Assembly (NCBI GenBank): GCA_019916065.1
Contig: CM034233.1
Coordinates: 24,625,936 to 24,689,935 of the forward strand
Direction: 5' to 3'
Origin: Vitellaria paradoxa
Taxonomy: Eukaryota; Streptophyta; Magnoliopsida; Ericales; Sapotaceae
Length of the DNA: 64,000 bases
Part shown: positions 1-13,900 of the stretch, piece by piece
Layout of the letters: each line of letters opens with the position of its first letter
How positions within the stretch are numbered: the first letter of the stretch is position 1
Notes under the pieces: generated by a model
What the model was told of the DNA's origin: nothing
What the model saw: only the letters and a program-made list of their open reading frames with translations
Database searches by the model: none
Program-made: the position numbers and the translations under genes

Positions 1-712
1 ATTCTTTTTTTGAAGCAAATCAGAGGTTAGCAATTTGATAATAATTTGATGAGATATTTCATGTTAATTATGAGTGGACCTCTGAAAAAAGTTTCATGTA
101 TGTATTTGCATATGTATGTATATATAACATGAGTGGCATCTTTAGATCGTACTCTTCATCCTTGGTTATTATGGGTTGCATTATCTACAGAATGAAATCA
201 TTCTATATGTTGACTTGTAATGCTAACTAAAAGATCAAATTAAGGTGTAGTCAATTCCAGGAGATGACATGGAAGTGACAACCAGAAGGATCATAGTGTA
301 GTCTACTCATATATATATATATATATAAAACACTATTGAGCACGTGAGAAAGCAAAAAAGGAGGATTGATAAAACCCCTTCATCATCCGTAATTCTACAA
401 CAAATTGTGAAGAGAATGACAAGCATTAGTGTCCAAAGTGAATCCCCACAAAGGAGAGAATGTATCCTGCAGCTAGCTTTTCCAAATTCTCTTTGAAATT
501 GGCACAAATTCACTGGTGTCCCGGGCAAAAGCAGATTATGATCATGAGCTCATACTGAAACCCCCGTAGCCCCAAACCGTCCAGCCCTGTCTTCTGGTGA
601 TGGAATAATTTTTTTTTCCCCCATCACATATGCACATGCAAAGTAATGAAATTCGTTGGTTCTAGCATTTGTTGGGTTCTGCAATGACAATTTGTGTATT
701 CTAAAGGGATTA

Positions 713-905
713 TAATGATGGACAAATCAAGACATCATGCATGCTACACTTGGGAGAACTCACCCAAAAATTAGCATATAAACTACCACATTAGCATCTC
801 ATACTATGGATAAGAGACAACATGCATCCCATGTATTAGCACATGGACTGAAACATTCCACCTCATACTACAAATGTGGGATATGCATCCTGTATTACAC
901 TAACG
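713..905 (-). repeat. Degenerate LTR/TRIM-like repeat, copy 1
   Basis: Read on the minus strand, this block has a CCCACAT motif followed by TATA-type sequence and a 'GCTAATTTTTGGGTGAGTTC' segment. A related segment recurs at 1440-1560. The layout resembles short LTRs of TRIM-type elements, but no clean TG...CA ends or target duplications were found. This is an inference from motif resemblance only. Confidence 0.25.
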
Positions 906-1439
906 AAATAATCTGTTCCTACAGCACTCAACTAAAATTAAATATACATGCATTTGAAATTGAAATATGTTAGCAAATTTTTCCTTTTCAAAAACCTAAA
1001 ATAAGTTCTCTTTTCATTGTGTTATTCCTGAGAAGCAAAATTTTTGTTTTTCTCAATACAATTCTTTAGATATCATCATTAAGTTTAACTCAATGGTCTA
1101 TCAGAATGTGAAGTAACCCAAAGACTAGACGAGAGTTTGAGGGGAAGTTTTGATTTGTAAAAAATCCCAACCATTTGTTGAAAAATAAAACTCAATCTCA
1201 ACCTTTAGATTTTAGTTTGTAAGAGAGACATTTTTTAAAATGTGCTGTGTTTTATTATATAGATATATCCATAAACGATAACATTTCATCATACTCCCAA
1301 AGTCCTATAGCCACAAATGTAGGTTTAGCACTAGTCACAAGCGCAGGTTTTGCACTAGTCTTTGCTAATCCGAGGTAAACACTATAATGCCGGTGTCACT
1401 CCCTGCACCGGAGCGGATGAAAAGCATGGTGTAGGTTTT

Positions 1440-1560
1440 GAGAACTCGCCTCTAAAAATTAGCTATTAGAGGGAGAGAATTCAAAATTTATAAACCACCA
1501 CATTAATATCCCAGATTACATATGCACATAGAGAATGACACATCAAACACCATGTAATGA
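1440..1560 (-). repeat. Degenerate LTR/TRIM-like repeat, copy 2
   Basis: Shares with 713-905 the minus-strand segment 'GCTAATTTTTAGAGGCGAGT' and a neighbouring block around 'ATATTAATGTGGTGGTTTAT'. It is shorter and more decayed than copy 1. Its ends are not defined. Confidence 0.25.
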
Positions 1561-4500
1561 AAAATACATAGACCCAGAATAAAATAGAAAGTTTTGATTT
1601 AACTGTTTAACACATTATTCATCACAACCTTTGCATCCTTGCGATGACAGTGAGTTACAAGCTAGTAGTCATTCAGGAAAGTAATATTCCCTGCTAATGA
1701 TGTAAAATAAGTACTTCACTTCCTCCCAAATAAATAAGATTTTATAGGAATTTGTTGTTTTCAGACCTGTGGCCTCAACTTGTGATATTGTTATATACAC
1801 ACAAATAACTAAATGGTTTTTGAATCTAAAGCGTTTGGTGACAATTGTGGAATGAAGCATATACAATATGGGAGAACATATATTCAATCGTTCCAGCAGA
1901 GTTGTCCTTTTTTAATAATCAAAATTATCACCATGGAATTGTTTAAGTTCTTGGATGTTTTTGTTATGCAAAAATGAAATAGACACACAAAAACCAATAA
2001 GAAGAATTACATGATTTGGCTTGAAAGTCAACGACCACGGACCATACAACTTTTATCGGGTCGGATAACATGAATCGAAGCTCAAAATCGGAATACGAGG
2101 AAATTATTCGTATTAATGGCCTAACTTTTTTATGTCTACAGCTCCAAAGTGCTGCCACACTGGCTTGCTTAGACTGGTGCAACTTGTCACTAGGTCTAGT
2201 ATAGGTAGCATCTAAAAGTTCTGCTCAATCAGTGGAGAATGGGAAAGGTTGAATTTCACAGTATAACGAAACCAGTCCAATCATGAACTGTTCTGAAGAC
2301 TACTATTTGTTGCCCACGAGCACTGAGATTGCCACTGCCTACTGGGTTCAGATTGGAAAAAGACACATAGCAAAAAACATGAGAGCGACTAAGTGAGGAA
2401 AATTAACCTGACCTGCAAACCAGATCCCCCCCCCCCCCCAAAAAAAAAAGACCCCCCCCAAAAAAAAAGAGTTGACTACTGCTTTACTGGCTTTAACTAA
2501 TAGATATATATATATATATATATATATGCCCAGTTAATCCCATCATTTTCACAACCTAACTGAATTTGACGAACATGATCACTGAAAGGAAATTCTGAAA
2601 TGAATGCCATCAATCTCAAGAAAAGCTTGAGGCGCATATCCTAAATGCCTCTAGAAGAACAAACGGTTGTGATTCATCAATTCAACTCTCTCATCTGCTG
2701 TGAGAAATCTTCATCAAGGTAAAATGCTGTGCTGCAAGCATCTTATGTTATTCTTGTGATGAGATATATATATATATATATCCTCTATAATGTTCCAAGT
2801 AGTACGGTGGGCATCTCATTCACTGAGATCACATCAGCCAAGTTCTATCCTTTTTGAAGAAGTCACACACACCAAACAGGCTAAGTTTTCATGTGGGCTT
2901 GGAACTTTGAAAGCAAGATACTTTCCCCTTTTCTAATTCTCGTCTAATCAGTCAGTCCTTTTCTCTCACTATCACCCATAAACGTGAAGAGACTGAACTC
3001 CCACTCGTAGACCCTTCCTTTACTTTCCTTCTTTGAAATGAGTTATAGCCCTCTCTCATTGGTTCTCAAAGCCATAAAGATCTCTCAGGGCCCCTCAAAA
3101 GAAAAATGTCCTTATTCTGGGTTTGGCCGTCCCTTGAAGTGGTAGGGCTCATCATCACTCTCCCATTAAAGAATCATTCCATTCTCTTCTGAAAACAAAC
3201 TCCTATGCCCTTGCTTCTTTAGTAGGGCTGTTAAAAAGAAACAAGCTCCATTTGCATTCGATTTGTTAAAAACTTATTTAACATTGATGGTTATGAAATC
3301 AAATCAAACTTAAACAACAGTTGTAACTCAAGCTCGCTCAATAATTTTAAATATATATATATATATATAAAATGACTAAGTCCCTCAAGCTCAGTCCAAT
3401 TAAAACTCGAACTCAAGACCTTAACAAGTCAAATTTAAATATATTTTCAAACCTGATAAATTTTTCAAATCAACATGAACCACATATAACCTGAATCATC
3501 TCATTTGCAACCCTAGAACTTATGGAGTGTTTGACAAGCAAGTTCCGAGAGACAATCACAATATGGTAGGTCCTCATTTTCAATTGAGCTGGGGAAATTA
3601 ATCTGCTTTACCCGTTCACTTTTGACTCCAGCTGACACAAATTTTACGCTTGAAATTACAATTTGGCGCAAATAAAATAATCAAAAAGCTTGTATAAATA
3701 CTATACTATCATTCTTTTATTTCTTTATTTATTTTGGCATTTTGAGAAGAAACAAAGTTGGAATAAATTAATGTTAGACTGGGAAGATAATCAAAGCCAC
3801 GAGTTTCTATTGAGAAAGCGGATTCTAACCCTCCACTAGGGTTTTTCATCTCATCCTTAGGTGCCTGCAAAATTACCAAATTACCCCTCCGTCGTTTCTC
3901 AAAATGGGCGTAAAAGAATTACGCATTAACTCCTGATTTTGCTAATGAAAAGAGTAGGAAACCACCAGACAAGGCTTTGAACAGAAGCCTTACCAGACTA
4001 GAGGACCGAGGAAGGTCTAAAAGAATGTTGTTTACAGAGAGACGGGTCAAAGAAACTAACTTGGGTCACATTGGGGCCGCCCCCTAACCCGCCATCAGAG
4101 GCATTTGGGATCAATTTCAGCTCTTGTTCTGATATGCACGCGGTTTCTATCAGATCTAGAGGTCAAAAGCAAAGCAAGTGACTTGTTATCATATCTTGGT
4201 CAATAAAGGCTTGCCATTGGTACTATGCACGAAATACTGAAAAATCCAAAAACTAAACCAATTTGAGCTTAATGGGTCAGGTCAATTCCATTCTATTAAA
4301 AGGGGGTCAAGTTGATTCGTTTCTATTATAAGGGGGTCAAGTTGATTCGTTTCTATTACGACTTTGAATCGATCAAGTTGGGTTAACTTTGGTTGTAATA
4401 AGAGTTCCTCTCGGCTCTGAGTTTAAAATTTGCAAACCCAATCAATTCAGTTTAATTCCCAGTTAACAAATTTCTTTGGGGACACCAACTCAACCTAAAC

Positions 4501-4802
4501 TTAGAAGGCTAACACTTACATGAAAGCTAACAATTATTACTATGAGGACCCAACCAACCAATCAAAAAATTGAGTTGGTATTCCATAGAACGGCCAATCC
4601 AGACGACGTCAGTTTTGGGTCTGTCCCAAGCCAGACCAAAATCATGCACAGCAACTTTCAGAGTATTGTCTATGGGGACTCACTCAGCTCAAAGGTTTCA
4701 TCACAAAGGCTTCATCACAATGACCCTCGCACGAGTCAGAGATCCATACCACTCGAACTTCAAGTATTAAAAGAAACGAGGAAGCAAACTTTAACTGATA
4801 TA

Positions 4803-4808
4803 TTTATT
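4803..4808 (-). terminator. Probable polyadenylation signal of the GlnRS gene
   Basis: The minus strand reads AATAAA about 165 bases after the stop codon at 4974-4976. This is the first canonical hexamer in the 3' untranslated region, so cleavage is expected roughly at 4775-4790. Plant poly(A) signals are loose, so the exact site is an inference. Confidence 0.45.
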
Positions 4809-4973
4809 GTCTTGCTCTTGTTTCAACATGCATAGAATTTTTAGTCAGGTGTGTGAAATGTATTTCCTTTGGCAATATAATGAATATTTTGTACACAAAA
4901 CTATAAAATGTTCAGAAACACAAATCTTGATTCTGTTGCCTGCCTGGTATTCGTTGTTCTCAGTGCTCATCCC

Positions 4974-7900
4974 CTACTTCCCAGCCTTGCCATAGGTATC
5001 GCGCAACGTAACCGTCCGATTGAAGACAAGCTTTTCAGAAGTGGAGTCCTCATCGACCACAAAATAGCCTGATCAGAAATTTAAGACGGTTAGAATTGTG
5101 CACATAATAGCACGTGCTTCAAGAAGCATTCAGATTGTCTACCAAACATAAGAGAGTAGGATTGCTGCAAGAAAAACTAGATACATAAAAATTAGAACTC
5201 AAATGAATAATGAGCTCTGCATAACAAGACACTGTTATTGAAATGGAAAAAATTATGCACCCTCCCTCGTCACAACTACCAATCAACAAGTGCCCAAATG
5301 ACACAAGCCCAACAAATGTGCGTTGAAGGTATACAAGAAGTACCTTGTACAACACCCCCCTCCACCATCCCACCCCCACCCCCCCCCCCACAAAAAAAAG
5401 GTAGAAGAAGAAGAAGAAGAAGAAATTGGAAAAAAACAAAAAAAAACAAAACAAAAAGCAAAACGAAATGAAAAAAGGCCTTAAAAAAAATTACAAAGAA
5501 ACATAATAAAATAGGCATGCTAAGTCTCCAAGCCATAGAAGGTTATTGCCCACTTGGAGGCAGGGGAGGAGAATCACCACATATGGGGGAGCCTACTAAT
5601 GGAACAAGTGTCTAGTTCCAGTAGGTTGAGACCCTGCCAATGGAACAAACTTGATCGAATAGCAGAATGGAAATCCTCAGAGATCTCAAGTTAGAGGCAG
5701 TGGAGCTCACTCATTAGGTATGGAGGGTTAGGGTATGTTTGGAGTGAGAACTTGGTGGGGAAAAAGAAAAGTAAAAGAAAAAGGTGAGAAAAGGGGGAAG
5801 GATAAATAAAATTATAAATACACGTTCTTATTTGAATGAATCCAAAAATATAATAAAATAAAAAACATTCATCAATTAGTTACTTTTCTAATTTAATCAT
5901 TTTTAATTTCTCAAAATTTCATGCATTTTCTCTTACATTTTACATCACAAACCAAACATGAGGAGTGATTTTGAATCCCTATTCCTTTCCTTTTCTCTTG
6001 ACAAATCCCTGATACAAACACAACCTTAAAAGAAAATCTCTCTTTGAAAATCAGCTTTAGGGAAAATCTCTCTTCCAAGGGAGGTAACGAGTAATGAGAA
6101 CAATTATGAATTCTCTCAAGTCTAGCCACCAAAACACATGAACCCAAAATTCCCACGCATAGGTTATAGGATAGTGCTCAAACACCCCATGACCACAATA
6201 ACAAACTGAAGGGTGCCTTCAAGCTGTAGTCTTGAAGTTGGCAAGCAAACACTTGAGTGCCACTTGGAGATAAAGGACTGGTAGAACAGCCATGAAGGGC
6301 CTAATTCACAATGAGCAAACAAGCAAAGGAACACCACACTCGGACAAATAATCAACTCAAACCACCAAAACACAACCCCAAAAGTCCCACATACAGGCTA
6401 TAGGATAGTGCCCGAACACCCCATGACCAGAACAACAAACCTGAGTGTCACCAAGCTGAAGTCTTGAAGTTGGCAAGCAAGAACTTGGGGAGCCACTTAA
6501 GAGATAAAGGACGTGTGGGAGAGTCGTGAAGTGACTAAGTTACCACAAGGAAGGAAGGAAAGGGAAACCACACTTGTCTTGGACAGAGATTCAGTTGACC
6601 AGCTTGGGACAGCCAGAAATACATAGGACAGCATACTGAGAGCCCCTCTTAAGGCTAAGGGGTGTAGCTCAATCCCAGAATAAAATAAAACAACTTAAAC
6701 AGGTGAAAATGATTAATTGATCCACATGTCACCTCCCAAGACTGAAATGGGAAATCAAGGCATGGGATGGGGAAGACTCACTGACTCAACAATGACCTGG
6801 CTAGCCCCAGGCGAGGTGCCCCCATTTACCAACTAGACCTGCCTACAAATCGCACACAAAGGAGCAACAGCAACTAAAAACACCTCATTAAAATTATATT
6901 TAAACCTAATCCTTCTCTAAACTCCAAGCTTATTAAATTGACTAACCTCCAAATTTTATTTTAATATATACAAGCTTAAGGATATAGGCAAAGTGAAATA
7001 AAAATAACAAGACCAACCTCGAATACTTCAGTAGGCCAAAACGGAAAACCAGAAATAACATTGGTTTTACAATTTATTGATTTGAATAACATGTCAAGTG
7101 TATCACAAGTTTTTCTTGGAATCTCACTTGGAGAAAAACTCTGAACCATTTTGAATATCCAGATTTAGTGGATAAATGTGAAAGTTATCCTCGTTCACTG
7201 ATCGAATGCAATATAGAGCTGTGCTTGGATTTTTAGATATTAAAGAACCAAAAGATTCAGGAATTTACCAAGCCTTTCAAACTGAAATCTGTCTCCAACC
7301 GAAGCATTTTTAAGGGATGGTACAGCATATGCTTGTGGTATTACTACTTTGGACTCTGGGTTCAAATCGCCAAGCCAGTCATCAAGCTCAGCAGGATTCT
7401 GATTCCAAAAAACAAAAACTGGTGAGAATTCAGAGTCCTTGTAGTAAAGTGAGTAAAGAAATCTCACAATAGAAAAGGTTTGGAACCTCGGAAAGGAACA
7501 GCCTGTCAAACAATCTGACTTCCACGTTCAGCGGATCAATCCCAGGAGAAGGTTCTGCAACCCAATGAAGGACACCCTACAAAGTTGGAAAAAAAAATTA
7601 CAAAATTTCCCCAAAAGTAATTTGATAAGTAAAACCTTTGCATCTAATTAAAAAAATAATAATAATTCTGGCACAAGAAAGCACCTTTGGTTTTGTCTTC
7701 TTGGAAGGATCATATTCAGCCCGAACTTCAATAACAGTCTCTTTATCATCACCAAGAACTACGTCTGTGCACTTTATAGGAAATGCATATCTGCAGACAA
7801 ATCAAATATCATTACCAATCTCCCATTTGCCTACGGGTCTCATCAATATAAATTAGAATTTAAACGCACCTCAGTAGGACAGATTTTCCAGGAGCAAGCC

Positions 7901-10900
7901 CATAGTAATCTTTAGAATCTTTCAATCGAAAATCAGAGTGCTCAATGTATACAACATTCGAAAAGGGTGCCTAGAATGGGATCACAAAAAACAAAATCAG
8001 TAAGAAATGAAGACATCCAAAATTTGCACATATTGGTATGGAAGTGAGAGTAAGTTTCCATGAAAAATTAGTTTCATTCTTGAAGCGGTTGGAATTCATC
8101 TTCAAACATTACGATTATGTTTAAGTTATAACGAGTCACCTTATAAATAGAAGATGCATCTTCTAGTTGAGCATCAGGCCATTTCTTCGCATCAAGATCC
8201 ATTACGGTGCCAGCTTCTAGGTTGGTAATAACCACCTTGAAAATATAAATGATTAGCCAAACACAAAACAACATTTTGCACCTTAAGAATTCAAGTAAGA
8301 GAGGTACCTTGAGTGGATGTAAAACAACCATTGTTCGAGGTGACGTTTTGTTCAATTCTTCTTTTATATGGTACTCAAGACGATCCAAACGTATCACACT
8401 ACCATCACTGCCACATGATACAGCTGGTATCAACAAAACATTTGACGCATAATATACTTCTAAAGTTTGATTGATTGCCAAATATTATGCAATCTAACCT
8501 TCTAGTAATTCCAATTCCACGAACAAAAGCATTAATTGAAGTCGGCGTAACACCTCTACGTCTCAATCCAGCTAATGTCATCAGACGGGGATCATTCCAT
8601 CCATCAACCCACTTCTCTGTCACAAGACGGTTCAACTGCAACAGCATACCATAGCCAAACATGAGTTGTGAATTAAATATTGGAACACAAAAAATGCTTT
8701 CAATTTTCAAGTATTCCTCGAATATACATGTTCAATAGTTCAACTCACCTTCCGCTTTGACATGACAGTGTTAGTGACATTCAAGCGTGAGTATTCCCAC
8801 ACATAGGGTTGATAAAGCCCCAATGCATCCAATAACCAATAATATGAAGCACGCCGGGTCTCAAATTCAAGTGTACAAAGCTGCAAACAATATAAATACA
8901 ACTCTGAAAAATTAAACAAGTAACATATCTTTCAGAATACTAATAGACAAGACAAAATTTTGCCAAATATGAGTAAATAAAGTTAAGGAAAAAACAAAGT
9001 GTTTAGAAACATACAAATGCATTAGCTAACTTACACTCAATAACTACTATTGGTTTTCTAGCCAAATTTTATCCAAGCAGGGAGCTCCAAGTAGACTAAG
9101 AAGTTATGAGCCATAAGATGAAATTATGGGAGAGAATTATTGAGAGAAGACTAAGAAGGACAACAAACATTTCAGAGAATCAATTTGGTTTCATGCCTAT
9201 AAGATCAACCATAAAGGCTATCTTTCTCTTGAGGAGGTTAATAGAATAGTATAGAGAAGGTCAGAAAGATTTACATATGGTGTTCATTGATTTAGAGAAG
9301 GCATATGACCGGGTTCCTAGGGAGATTCTATGGAGAGTATTGGAAAAGAAAAGAGCGTGTGTCGCATATATTGAAGCGATAAAAGACATGTATGATAGAG
9401 CCATGACATCTATACGGACAACTAGTGGAGAGACTAACGAGTTCCCTATCACGATTGATTTACATCAAGGCTCAACATTAAGCCCATACTTATTTGCTTT
9501 AGTTATGAATGAAATTACAAGACATATTCAGGATGAGGTGCCGTGGTGTATGCTATTTGCAGATGATATTATTTTAGTAAATGAGACGAGAGAATGAGTG
9601 AATACTAAGCTAGAATTGTGGCGGGAAACGTTAGAGACAAAAGGGTTTAGGCTAAGCCAATGTAAGACGGAATATATGGAATGTAAGTTTAGTCAAAGTA
9701 GAATAACGGGTAGTATAAAAGTAAGTTTAGGCACACAAAAGATTGTAGAGAAAGATAAATTTTGGTACCTTGGATCTATGGTGCAACAAAATGGAGAAAT
9801 TGATACTGATGTAAGTCACAAGATTCAAGTTGGGTGGACCAAATGGAGGAGTGCTTCAGGGGTCTTGTGCGATCGAAAAGTCCCCCTCAAGGTGGAAGGA
9901 AAGTATTATAAGGTGACAATTAGACCAGCGCTGCTATATGGATCAGAGTGTTGGACAGTAAAGCATAATCATGGTCAGAAGATGGCAGTTGTGGAGATGA
10001 GGATGCTAAGGTGGATGCGCGGAATTACAAGGCAAGATTGGATTAGGAACGAAGAGATTAGGGACAAAGTAAGAATAGCACCGATTGAAGATAAAATAAG
10101 AGAAAATCGATTAAGATGGTTTGACCATGTTAGAAGACGTCCAACGGAAGCACCTGTTAGAAGGTGTGAAAGTATAGAGATTGTCAGGAGTAGGAGAGGT
10201 AGAGGAAGACCCAAGAAAAGTTGGAAAGAAACTATCAAACATGACCTGACCTACCTAGATCTATCGAAGGACATGGCCCTAAACAGATCTAATTGACGTC
10301 GATAAATCCATATAGCCGACCCCACCTAATGGGAAAATGCTTGGTTTGGTTTAGGGAGCTCCAAGTAGACAATAACGTTCAAATACAAAAAGATCATAAT
10401 AAAGCATCTTCAATAACTATGATAAGTAATGTTCTGCAGATACCCAAATAAAAGAGAGAGAACATAAAAAATGAAGAAGAATTATGCCACTTCACACAGT
10501 TCAGATGCAGACCGGTGCAAGTCATATCAACCAGCACAACCCATGAAATGAAAACAACACAAGTATCCCACATTTCTGGACTCAAGGTAGTCCACAAAGT
10601 AAAAGGGCCCAAGTTGATCGTCAACCAAACCCATTTCACGAAAGTAGGCTTGGATGCACCTCTTAAACATTTTCTTTAAAACCAACAACATTAAAAGCTA
10701 AGCAAAATCTTCTCTATTCAAATTCAAACCAAAACAAGCCCCTAGTTTCAAATGAGCTTCTTAAAACACATTAACAATTGGGCAGTATGATGGGAAAAAA
10801 GTATAAATAAATTAATAACAATATAGATATGCAAGTCAGACAAAATCATTAAGACTAAAATAAACCTCAATAGTAAATTTTTGATTTCATCAAAACTAGC

Positions 10901-13900
10901 AAGCAAATGCTTTTCCACGTATAGACATAGATGAATGAGATGTGCCATATGAACTTAAATGCCGACAAGCTAAACTCTTGAATTCATCGTAGAAGAGCAT
11001 AACAAGAGAAGAACATCTACGATTCAAATAGAAGGTAACATACCGAATGTGTAATATTCTCAAGAGAATCCACAATGCAATGAGCATAATCATAACTTGG
11101 ATAGATACACCACTTGTCCCCTGCATGTGGATGTGGAGTAAACTGGACAAAAGAAAGACAAATGCTGAGATATGGAACAACCACCCAAATATAAGTAACT
11201 GTCATGTTCAAGGTCACACACTTGCCTTGACACGATATGCTATCAGGTCATACATATTATAATTATCACTTTGCATGTCCTGCTTCATTCGAAGTGTTGC
11301 TTTGCCTTCTTCAATCATCCCCTTTTTCATCTCATCAAATAATTTCAGAGATTCTGCAATTGGTCTGTCCCTCCAAGGGCTGTTCATCTTTTTTTCCCTG
11401 TACTCCTTTATTTCTTCAGGTGTCTGGATTATATGTCAAAACGAAGTGTCAACCATGCATGAAGAGAAATTTCCTGACAAAAAAATCTTCATATGAAGTC
11501 AAATAGCAACCTGGTGATCAACATAAGCATGACCCCTTCTAATTAGCTCCACTGCTAGTTCATAAAGATCTTGAAAATAGTCACTTGTATATGTGATCTG
11601 CAAAAATATTACTACTATCAAATGCGGCAAGGGAACCAAATATGTTACTGATAGGAATAAAAAAAATTTACCTTGAAAGGCTCCCAGCCCATCCACCTTA
11701 CAATCTCTTCAATATGATCTATATACTCTTTCTTTTCAGCCTCAGGGTTTGTATCGTCATACCTACCAGTGCCAAAGATTATAGCTAAAATGAGAACAAA
11801 ATCACGGGAAACTACATCATTTTTGGGTTGATGATGAACAATTGAAATACTAAATCACATCTAAATTACTAGTTTTAAATGTTTTTTTGACCTCTAAAAC
11901 AAACGCAATCAATTCTCATGATCATCAACAAGTTCCCAATTTCAATATTTAAATAAAAATAAATAGAACTGTTTTACTTGACTTACTCAAAGACAGGCAC
12001 ACAAACACAAACTGCAGACTCCTTATATTAAAGGGCCTATATTTTTGTTACACGAGACAATCTCTTGGGATCCTAACCCATTTATTCACGAAAACTACAA
12101 CCCATTGCATCAATCAAGGTTCGGATCTATACCTTCAGCCAAGGTTCGAATCTGTACCTTCAACAAGTTCCCAATTGCAATATTTAAATGAAAATACATA
12201 GAACTGTTTTACTTGACTTAAGCAAAGACAGGTGCACAAACACAAACTGCAGACTCCTTATATTAAAGGGCCTATATTTTTGTTACACGGGACAATCTCT
12301 TGGGATCCTAACCCATTTATTCATGAAAACTACAACCCATTGCATCAAGGTTCAAATCTATACCTTCAACCAAGGTTCGAATCCAAACCTTCAACTTTCT
12401 TTACCAATTCCCCATTTTTTCCTTTTTGGCCATATTATTTTCAAATACATGATACACAGCATACTTTTCCATTGAGGAACAAAAGGAAAAGCAAATAATA
12501 TTAAGAACCAATAAGCATACAGAACACAAGCAAACAGACTAGGTCACTTCTCAAAGCAGTTTTAAGCCAAAATGTAAGCATGCCAAACTAGCTGCCAGTT
12601 AAATATACAAAAAAACTGGTCATTGTCACAAACTATTAAGTTCCTTAGCATGTTAAATGCAAAAATCAAACAAATGTACAATAAAAAAATCAGCCAAGAC
12701 AAATATCTAATGCAAGCACAGAATAACAAAAGCTCCTCAGATCATGAAACAGATAAAATAAAAATGAAAAGTGTGCGAGAAAATACCACCTAGATTGTTC
12801 TACCAATACAATGATGACACCTGACAATACTAATCCTGTGATAGAAAGCATATGTAGTAGAAGTTCAACTCCGATTCAAACACCCTTAAAAAATACAACC
12901 CTTGAAAGATAAGTCTCTTATAAGAAAGAAAAGTGATAGCTGTAGCAACGTAAAATGAGTCAACCTGCCCCAAAGTGACACGCCCATCCCTGCCCTTCAC
13001 TAAGCCGTGGGTAGGATCAACGGTCAAAAATCCTGACCCTAATCCATTGACCATATGAATTTTTAAATATTTTTTAATTACAAAATAAATTAATTTTTTT
13101 TTTTTTTGAAAAGACAAGTACGATTTATTATAAGCATCAAAAAGATGCTAATAGAAAGCTACAAAAATACAATTTTCTCCTACTCACTGCAAGCTAGCAA
13201 TAAAATATAGAAAGGAACAGAGGTCAATCTCTTTCCCCCCTTCTACCCAACTGTAAAAACAAGAAAGGAATAAACTTTTGGCATGCAAAACAATCCTCTC
13301 TATGTTATCAAATATCCGCCTGTTGCGCTCCATATCTTCTTCTTTCTTAAAATAAAATAATTGTCCAATTGGTCTTAAAAATAAGATTATAGACAAATAA
13401 ACTTTATTAATAAATTCCAATTTACAAAAATTATCAAATAAATTTATAAATAAAAGAAAATGGGCCTTCAAAAATAAAATAAAATAAAGGATTAACAAAA
13501 TTTATTAATAAAGAAAAGGGGGGCTGCAGAGGCAGATTAGGGTCGAGTGGCGGGGTGGTCTCCAGGTTGGTACAGGTCGTTGCGGACCTATTTACATAAG
13601 ACTCCTAGAGTCTTATCTATCACTAACAAGTGACAAGCCTTGACAGATAAGTCTCCTATAAGAAAGATAAATGATAGGACTCATACTATCACTAATAACG
13701 GATAACTACTGCTAATAACATGACAAATATTAATCCACTCAAAGGATTCATTATCCTAATGGTACTCAAGCAGTTTTCACTGATATAAACACCATGCCAC
13801 AAGCGAAAAAGGTATCTCGCTCATTCCCTCCTCTAGTATTATAAAGTTCTCTCATATTTTTTTTTTTTTGGCTACTCTTTTGTCTTGCAGTTCCAGATGT

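Larger units (their letters stand above)
1..4785. other. Left intergenic stretch, no gene recognised
   Basis: About 4.8 kb downstream (3') of the glutamine-tRNA ligase gene. Open frames here are short (about 60-100 codons), have no recognisable domain and do not join into a spliced model. Visible content: TA microsatellites near 310-328, 2503-2527, 2763-2781 and 3350-3369; C and A homopolymers at about 2426-2475; a two-copy ~30-bp direct repeat at about 4300-4362; and two degenerate related blocks near 713-905 and 1440-1560 (listed separately). A minus-strand stretch at 500-600 looks slightly exon-like but matches nothing I know. Confidence 0.6.

Noticed and set aside
307..600. Exon-like minus-strand block near the left edge
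   Set aside because: The frames are short and match no family I know, and no neighbouring exons were found. It could belong to a non-coding transcript but is not supportable.
1964..2182. 72-codon minus-strand frame with less AT-biased sequence
   Set aside because: No recognisable domain, no plausible splice partner and a short length; it could be repeat-derived.
5119..5536. Overlapping open frames on both strands in GlnRS intron 22
   Set aside because: They are created by poly-C and GAA repeats (runs of Phe/Leu, Arg or Gly). No domain is present and they are flanked by confirmed exons of the gene.
8405..8710. 101-codon minus-strand frame
   Set aside because: It contains true GlnRS exon 16 but reads through the flanking introns; the spliced model replaces it.
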